Shown piece after piece: positions 57,301 through 64,000 of a DNA stretch of 64,000 nt; positions within the stretch are counted from its first letter, which is position 1, and every line of letters begins with the position of its first letter. This DNA comes from Anaeramoeba flamelloides. Taxonomy: Eukaryota; Metamonada; Anaeramoebidae. Where the stretch lies: contig JANTQA010000076.1 in assembly GCA_027625915.1 (NCBI GenBank), positions 3,659,501 to 3,723,500 of the forward strand, given 5' to 3'. The translations under genes and the position numbers were made by a program. Under the pieces are notes generated by a model. It was not told where the DNA came from and made no database searches. It worked only from the letters and a program-made list of their open reading frames with translations.

Positions 57301-58465
57301 GTTTCAAAAATTTTGAATTGTAGTTTATAATAAAATAAAATATACAAAAGCAGAATTATTCGTTAGATTAAATTAAAAAGAATCACTTACCAACATCGCA
57401 TATTTTTTGAATAATATAATTCCCAAAAACATTTTTTAATAAATATTCTGCCTTTGGTGAAACAATTGACCAAAATGAGCGTTTTTCGTTTGTTGAGGAA
57501 TTTTCAAGTTTCAGCTGAATAAATCTTGATCCTAATTGGTCTGTGCAAAAAGTAATAAGTTCGTTGGATAATTCTGAAAGAGAAATTGAATTAAAATCTT
57601 CTGGGTTTTGTCTAAATTGCTCAAGTAACGTTGGGAATTGTTCATATTTATTAAATTGTTGGTTATCAATTTGATTAGAATATTGAAATTGGTTTTGATT
57701 TTGACTTTGGCTTTGATTTAAATTTTGGTTTTGCATTTGGTTTAGATTTTGGTTTTGGTTTACATTTTGGTTTTGGTTTTGGTTTTGGTTTTGGTTTTGG
57801 TTCTGACGTAAATTTTGGTTCTGATTTTGGTTTTGATTTTGGTTAATTTCATAACTAAATAAATTTGGTTGGGATTTGTTTATTAAAAAATTGGTATTTT
57901 GATTTTGATTTTGGTTTTGATTTTGGTTTTGGTTAATTTCATATCCAAACAAATTTGGTTGTGATTTGTTTATTAAATATTTCATGTTTTGTTGTTGGTT
58001 TTGATTATTATACCCATATTGTTGATTATTTTGAGTTGAATTATTGAAATAGTTTCCTGTTTCTCCATAATTTAAATTTAAATGAGTATAGCTTTGGGTT
58101 GTTCTTTGATTTCTTTTTCCTTTTATTCTTCCTATTTTTGGGCTTTGATTGTTATAATTTTCAAAATTTTGAAAGCTTCCAAAGGTTCTCATTTCTCCAC
58201 CACCACCACCACCACCACCTATTCCATTTTTATTTTTGATTATATTCTTGGATTGGTAATTTTGTCGTGTTTGTGAAATTTTAGGATTTTGTTGGTTGTT
58301 ATTAAAATTTTGTGAATAGTTTACTTGATATGGTTGCCTATAATAATAATTTTGATATGATTCATTTAAATCAAATTGATTATTTTGTTGATTTGTTTCA
58401 TTTTTATATGGACTTTTTTTAAATAAAAATTCATTTGGATTTTGGTAATATTGTTTTCCATTCAT
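54367..58465 (-). CDS. Pumilio/PUF RNA-binding protein (eight repeats, Asn/Gln-rich N-terminus)
   Basis: Sequence-specific binder of mRNA 3' untranslated regions, normally repressing translation or promoting decay. Minus-strand exons 58465-57391 and 55148-54367 join with the glycine codon split G/GA, giving 618 residues; the intron is 2242 nt. The C-terminal half has eight PUF repeats whose recognition positions read, from repeat 1 to 8, SRFIQ, NYIIQ, CRVVQ, NHVIQ, CRAIQ, NYIVQ, SNVVE, NYVIQ. This is the classical Pumilio set, predicting a UGUANAUA target. The N-terminal 290 residues are dominated by Asn and Gln, with long NQ repeats and a Gly run, a prion-like region common in PUF proteins of AT-rich protists. 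The start at 58465 is the first in-frame ATG. The frame stays open about 160 nt further upstream to a stop, with AG sites in between, so an additional 5' exon is possible. Confidence 0.92.
55149..57390. other. Intron of the Pumilio gene (2.24 kb)
   Basis: On the minus strand, donor GTAAGT begins at 57390 and acceptor AG lies at 55150-55149. It contains a full-length reverse family B copy at 56781-57327. A region of purine-rich plus-strand sequence at about 55730-56390 has scattered Lys/Glu-rich stretches broken by stops, perhaps an old coding relic. Frames at 55545-55805 and 56382-56651 are not recognisable. Confidence 0.7.
56781..57327 (-). mobile_element. MITE family B, reverse full-length copy
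   Basis: Left end TAAATCAAATTCAAAATTTT, right end AATTTTGAATTGTAGTTTA, 547 bp, alignable in reverse orientation with 31362-31897. It sits in the Pumilio intron only 63 nt from the splice donor. Confidence 0.7.
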
Positions 58466-59535
58466 AAACGTATTATAATTATTGGGAAAATTATTTTTAA
58501 TTTGTTTTTGATTTTGAAAATTTTGTTGTTTTGGATTGTTGAATGACGTATTTTTGTTTATTTTTTCATTGGTAGAGGTTGATTCTGTATTATTGGGAGT
58601 TGTTGATTCTATATTATTGTTTGTTTGTAATTAAATGATGAAATAAAAATTGTAAAGTTTAAAATCAATAAGGATATAATTTGCTTTTGTACATTGAATA
58701 ATAAAGTGAAAAACTGTAAATAAAACTAAATATCCCCCCCCCAAAAAAAAAAAAAAAAAAAAAAAGAGTTTAATAGTATAAACCTAAATATTTGAATTGT
58801 TTTGTTCAGATTACACAAAAGTTGCTTTTATATCTTTTAGAAGAAAGGTAAAATAATTAGAATTCTATTGATTCTGACATTTTATTTGAGAACGTAGGTA
58901 TGACGATTTTTTTGATTTCATTAAACGAGTTTTACACGTGTGAGTGACATGGTAAAATTCGTTTGTCTGATATATATATATATGTAATCAAAACAAAAAA
59001 AAATTAATTGAGCTGATCAAATATGGAATTGGTAAAAAAGTTAAATTTTGACTACTTTTCTTCCCCAACTAGTATATTTAAAAAAAAAAAATTCTTTTTC
59101 TCAGTGTCTAAAGAGTTTACAATTTTCAAGAGTTTTAAACAGAAATCCTACTTTGTATTGTTTTGGTGTTTTTAAAATAGAAAATCAAGTAATTTTCATA
59201 GTTTTAAATGAAAAACCTCCCACTTAAATGGGAAATCGCGAATTTCCTTTATTTTCCAAGGCTTTTAAGGCAATTACACCCTGCCTGTATATAATTGGTT
59301 TTTTTCGTTGTTTTGAAGTTTTTTCGTTTGCATTTTCTCACATACCAGAAACGAAAAGCATGATTTTAAAAGAATTCGAGAACTTTTTCAAAAAAAAAAA
59401 AAAAAAAAATAAAACTATGAAAAAACATGTAAAAAATTCAAAAAAACACGATTTTATAAGTCTTTCGTAATTGTAAAATGAAAAATTGTACTATCTTGTG
59501 ATATATATATATAGATAGACAAATATATATATATA

Positions 59536-60072
59536 TAACCATTTTCCAGTCAAAGGGTCCAGTTGTAATGGATAAATTACACGCGTTTAAAGAGTTTGAA
59601 TTGATATTAGAAGAAAAAATTTATTTTGGGAAATTTCAAAATTGAAATCATTATGAAATCATTTTTACTTTTTCTTGAGATTTTTTTTTGAGACGTAATT
59701 CATTTGCAAATTTTTTTTTTATTGCAAGATTTATAGTCACAAGCAAAAACGCCGTTATTTTAATGATCTTGAAACAGTGAGAATGATTGTAGAAAAATAT
59801 ATTTGTTTTTATTGGAATTTTATTTGGATCTTCAATCAGAAGATCAAAATGAACATTATTGTTTTTTCTCAATAGAGATTACCTAAGAATTTTAGTTTTT
59901 CTATTTTTAAGGAAATATATTGGTTTATTAGTTTTACTTCAGACTAATATCAACGCTTTCAAGATGTATATTATTCTACTTATTTTTTATTTGTTCTTCA
60001 AAGTGTTAATTATAGTAAAATATTTAATATTTGTAATATTTTTTGGGACACTTTGACAGAAACAAAGTTTAG
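59536..60072. mobile_element. TA-ended MITE family A, copy 3
   Basis: 537 bp; left end TAACCATTTTCCAGTCAAAG, right end CTTTGACAGAAACAAAGTTTA. It aligns with 7579-8285 except for the 163-bp E insertion there. The left end is set in an (AT)n run, a natural TA-rich target. Confidence 0.75.
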
Positions 60073-62435
60073 GATGGAGAGTTAGCTAAAAAAAATTGGA
60101 AAACAATGCAAAAATCTAGAATTTAGTCGACTAATGACTGATTAGTTTATATTAAATTCCCATATTTTTTTGCTTCATTTAATCTAAATTAACTTTTTAA
60201 GTACTATGTTTGTAATTTACCAAGTTGTCGTAAAATCTTTTGATCCAATCTCATTTAAATTGTAAAAGTCAGATTTATCCAAATATTCTTCAATTTGATT
60301 CAAAAAATCATTTTAAGTGTATTTTTTATATTGAAAAATTTGAGAATAAAATTCTAGATATGTAAAACGCGAAAGCCTTTATTAATAAATATGGGAGTGA
60401 AGAATGAAAAAGAAAAATAATCACTATTTTCTAGCATAAAAAATGACGATCAATTCAAGAACTCTCAATAAACAATTCTAACTTTTGAAGATCTAATTGC
60501 CTATTAATTTTGATCATTGGAGTTACTTGAATTGTTCAATTGTCATCACAAATCATAAAAATTATTATAAAGGAATTTTGATTTTCTCTTTGATTTTATT
60601 TGGTTTTGATTTTTTTTGTTTTTTCTTGTATCGAATTCCCCCAATAACATTTTTGATGGTAGTATTTTCTCTCGGTTTGATATTTTGAACAGAATATCGA
60701 TTACCAAATACTCAAAAAAATTGGTTTTTTTATTTTTGTGTTGCAATTATTTATTTATTTATATTGTTTTTCTCTCAAAACACAATTGTTCGTTTCAAGA
60801 TAAATGAGATTGAGGTACTGTGGGATTTTTTTTAAGGACTTTTATATTAAGTGATATCAATGAAAATAAAAATTTCAAAAATTAATAAGTTTTTTTTGGT
60901 ATTTTAAAAAACATTTTTTTGTTTTAAAAAGGTCAAAAATGATTTCTTTTTTTTTGATTTTTTTTTGACTGAAATTTAACATTTAACCTTCCAAAATTTT
61001 CATAATTCTTTTTTAAAAATTATATAAACAATTGTATTTAAATTTAATATATTGTTAAAGGACTATTTACATCCTTCTTTTATTTATTCATAAAGACAAC
61101 TTTTTAACCGTGGTTTAAATTCTAATAATAGACTAAAGGTAAAAAAATGGTGTTATTTATATTGCAGTGCCATCTTTGTTTCTACTGAGTTTGTGTAACA
61201 ACATTTGAAGACTCCAAAAATGTCTTTTTTGAATTGATAAATAAAAAAGTTATCTTTCAATTTTCGAAAAAATCTATTTCATTACTTATGCAATAATAAA
61301 AAAAAAATTATGTTTTAAAAGATAAAGCATCTTTTATGTGATTATTATTACTAATATACTGTTTAATGTCTTTTAAAATATGTTTTATAATTTACTTTCA
61401 ACGTTTGAATTATTCTTGTTAGGCTGAACTTTCAAAAATTAAATCATTTTGTTGTAATTTGCCCTTTAAACGTAAAATCGTATTTTTTATAAATGAAGTA
61501 TTAGAAAAGAGATAGTTTTGATCTTACAAGTTTATGGTGTTTTTAAATGAAAAAAAATACAAATTCATTTTCTTTTTTGTTCGTATAAAGTTGTAATCTT
61601 GAGAATACTGTTTGTTGAAATTTTGATTAAAGGGAGTAGTATTTTTTAAAAATAAAATGAGATCTTGCCAAGATCTTTTAAAAAATTATTTTTTTGTAAT
61701 TTGTGTTTCGACTGATGAAATGGATGAGTTAACTTCATCTAAACAATTAATTAATTTGAATCTATTTTTTGAAATACAAAATTCACATGTTTCCAATAAA
61801 AAAACCAAAAAAAGTAACATATTATTTTTATTAACTATTAAGTTAATTCTTGAAAATGGTGAAATCGTATTTTTAGTTTTAGGTTGGAAAGTCTTGTTTT
61901 TGAAAAAAAAATATTTATTATGATTATTTTTTATTAATTAATATTTCAATTCAAATCTCAACCAATAAAACTAATTGGGGGCATAGGTGATTAAATAAAG
62001 TGAAATTTTGATAGAAGTTTAACAAAAGTTTATCAATGAAAGTGAGATCTAATAAGAAAAATTTTTTTATTCTTAATAGTTTTAAAAAGGTTGTTTTTTT
62101 GGTTTTTCAAAAAAATTGAGAAAAAAATGCAAAAAAATTTTTTTAAAACATAAAAATTGTAGGGTTTTAATAACAAGCGTTTTAACGATTTAGTTCATTT
62201 TTGGAAGAAAAAAATTGATTTTGAATTTTGTGGATAAAATTACAAAATTCACAACTACCTTTGAGAAAATTTTATTTTGAAAAATCGAATTTCATATTAT
62301 AACAAAAACAAAATTTCTTGGTACAATATGTAAATGACTTTAAAACTTTAAAATTTGTAAGTATTCTTCTTAAAAAAATACAATTATTTTTCAATGGGTT
62401 GAATAAATCACTTTTTTGGGTAAACCAAAAGAATT

Positions 62436-62636
62436 ATAAAGTCAGTTCCACTTTTAAGACACAAACTTTTAACTAAATTTAATGACATAAAAAATCTCAA
62501 ATTAAGGCACAAAATTCAAATTCTAGTAAAATAAATTGTACAAAGAAAAAATTCCAAAAAATGTGCTTGAATTTGAGATTTTTTTGTGCAATAATTTTGG
62601 TTGAAAGTTTGTGTCTTAAAAGTGGAACTGACTGTA
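62436..62636. mobile_element. MITE family C, copy 4 (201 bp)
   Basis: Inverted ends AGTCAGTTCCACTTTTAAGA and its complement near GGAACTGACTGTA. The arms are the most similar of the four copies, suggesting the youngest insertion. Confidence 0.75.
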
Positions 62637-62968
62637 TCAAAAAAGAAAAAAAATCCTTATATTAATATTCCTGACAAGCAAAGACTTGTTATTGTGTAAT
62701 AATGATGGAAATGGCAATAAACAGGTTAAAAAATTTTTATAGTGTAAGAAATAAAATGAAATTTTTGTTTTTTTTTTTGGAAAAAATGGAAAAAAAAATT
62801 TGATCTGACTGAAAAAAAATTGTCTTTTTTTTGTTTCTTCATCAATCAGAATTTTTTTGACACTCTACGTCGACAAAATTTGTAAGTAGAGAATACCACC
62901 AACAAAATATTTTAAATTTTACCTTGTTGATGTAAAATACTGATCCCTTAAAAAAATTTTGTTCAAAA

Positions 62969-63503
62969 TAAACTAAAATTCAAAATTTTCCACACAGCTA
63001 AAACGTTACAAACAATCACAATAATACAATTTCATTCAAATTTGAGATAATTTTGATTTTTGTAAAATATGATAATCATTTTTTCATCTTTTAGTTTTTG
63101 TTTTCATTTCATTGTTTGAATTACGTAATTTGCTTCGTTCGATCAAAATTTTTCTAAAAGGTTTATATTAGGTTAAAGTCGAGTTGTTCCAAATAGAAGA
63201 ACTCAAATAAAATTAGTTGGTAGTATCTAACCATTTGATCGATCAATATTCCTAATAGAATTTCAACAAATTTACAAATGTATTTTTTTGTTTTGCTCTC
63301 TCCAAAATTTTTAACACACCCATGATTTATTTGTATTGATAATTATTTATTTATTGTTTTGTGAGTATTTTATTTTATAAATATGTGTTAACATTTCAAT
63401 TGGTGAATGGTTCTAATTTGGTAAATCTTCGAGAAGTGGTTAAATAAGTTTTTTTTTTCACAAATCGAATTTTGGTGTGTTAAAAATTTTGAATTGGGAT
63501 TTA
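62969..63503 (+). mobile_element. MITE family B, full-length young copy
   Basis: Ends TAAACTAAAATTCAAAATTT and AAATTTTGAATTGGGATTTA, 535 bp. It differs from 31362-31897 at only a small number of positions by eye, so the family moved relatively recently. Confidence 0.8.
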
Positions 63504-64000
63504 CTTCAAAAACAGTTTTCCGATCTTTTTAAAATTATTCTCTCGAATATTTTAAAATCAAGAAAAAATTCCCTTGAAGAAGCGGAAAGTGAGAGGATTT
63601 TCATTTTTGAACATTTTCAAGGAAAATATTCAATTTTGGATGTGAAAAAATAGTTTTCTCAAAAAGACAAAATTTTCGAAAAAAAAACAAAAAAGTTAAA
63701 ATTTTAACAAGATCTCTCAACTCAACACTCTTTTAAGTTAGCAAATGTATACAGTATTTATAAAAGTAATTTAAACCACCTTAAAATTCTTGAGGTTTTT
63801 CAAATTTTGCAATAAAAAATCAAAAATTTAAAAGTCAAAATATTCGAATGAATTTTGGTTGAAAAAAAAATGATTCCATCGAAGAATGTCAGGAGTTAAT
63901 TTCCAAAGTGAAGGAAAATTTTTGGATAATGTGGAAAACAAAAAAAGAAAAATTACAAAAACAAAAACTTTTTTTACTTGCAAACAAGAAAAAGAAAAAA

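Larger units (their letters stand above)
58466..63999. other. Right-hand gene-free region
   Basis: No protein-coding gene recognised. It contains MITE A copy 3, a possible reverse relative of the 19.2-kb tandem unit at 60225-60325, MITE C copy 4 and a full B copy. A small hairpin with AAACGAGTTTTAC-like arms lies at 58922-58970. Frames of 60-90 codons (59228-59470, 60497-60807, 61657-61923) lack family resemblance; the last, starting MRSCQDLLKN, is the least implausible. Confidence 0.6.

Noticed and set aside
61657-61923. 88-codon frame starting MRSCQDLLKN
   Set aside because: No family resemblance, AT-driven composition and no supporting splice or neighbouring gene evidence.

Overview
The window looks like nuclear DNA of an AT-rich, intron-bearing protist; non-coding parts are visibly around four-fifths A+T. 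It encodes eukaryote-only proteins: a heterotrimeric G-protein alpha subunit, ubiquitin-eS31, eL14, uL23, a LIMR/LMBR1 membrane protein and an eight-repeat Pumilio protein. An iron-sulfur flavoprotein points to an anaerobic or microaerophilic lifestyle. Long Lys/Glu/Asn runs inside ordinary proteins, together with the flavoprotein, would fit an anaerobic amoeba such as Anaeramoeba; that placement is an inference.

Layout. 1-5395: mostly empty, with one foldback repeat and a slightly GC-richer stretch at the left edge. 5396-14436 (+): G-alpha, four exons with two introns of 3.6 and 4.2 kb filled by nested repeats. About 14.4-17.3 kb: foldback elements. 17324-17990 (+): ubiquitin-eS31, whose start codon appears to be split by an intron. 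19808-24243 (+): iron-sulfur flavoprotein, three exons; its 3.7 kb intron holds a LINE relic broken by palindrome arrays. 24.5-25.0 kb (-): Tc1/mariner transposase relic. 25626-27602 (+): DEDDh exonuclease with a large charged insert. 28.6-32.9 kb: gene-free, dominated by a 3.7 kb inverted-repeat structure. 33425-37979 (+): LIMR-family protein, five exons. 40348-41676 (+): organellar-type DnaJ. 42.2-45.9 kb: repeats and a LINE relic. 46205-47518 (+): unrecognised protein with a papain-like Cys/Asp-His arrangement. 50251-50911 (-) and 51443-52077 (+): divergent eL14/uL23 pair. 54367-58465 (-): Pumilio. 59.5-63.5 kb: transposon-like repeats only.

Exon structures were rebuilt by hand from GT/AG sites, codon phase and residue-by-residue agreement with the families. 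Introns fall into a short class (97-256 nt, one of 501 nt) and a giant class (2.2-4.2 kb). The giant ones carry miniature inverted-repeat elements that I could group into families by reading copies against each other: A (TA-ended, three copies), B (TA-ended, about 535 bp, seven copies), C (201 bp, four copies), D (about 243 bp, two copies), E (three copies), J (TTAA-ended, two copies), and a modular nested-palindrome family called P here (seven arrays, at least ten copies of one 70-bp hairpin).

The genes do not form an operon-like pathway. They are housekeeping translation (ubiquitin-eS31, eL14, uL23), post-transcriptional control (Pumilio), signalling (G-alpha), redox (flavoprotein), organelle protein folding (DnaJ) and membrane transport or lysosomal function (LIMR). 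The most unusual content is the P-family palindromes, their repeated insertion into LINE coding sequence, and the split start codon.
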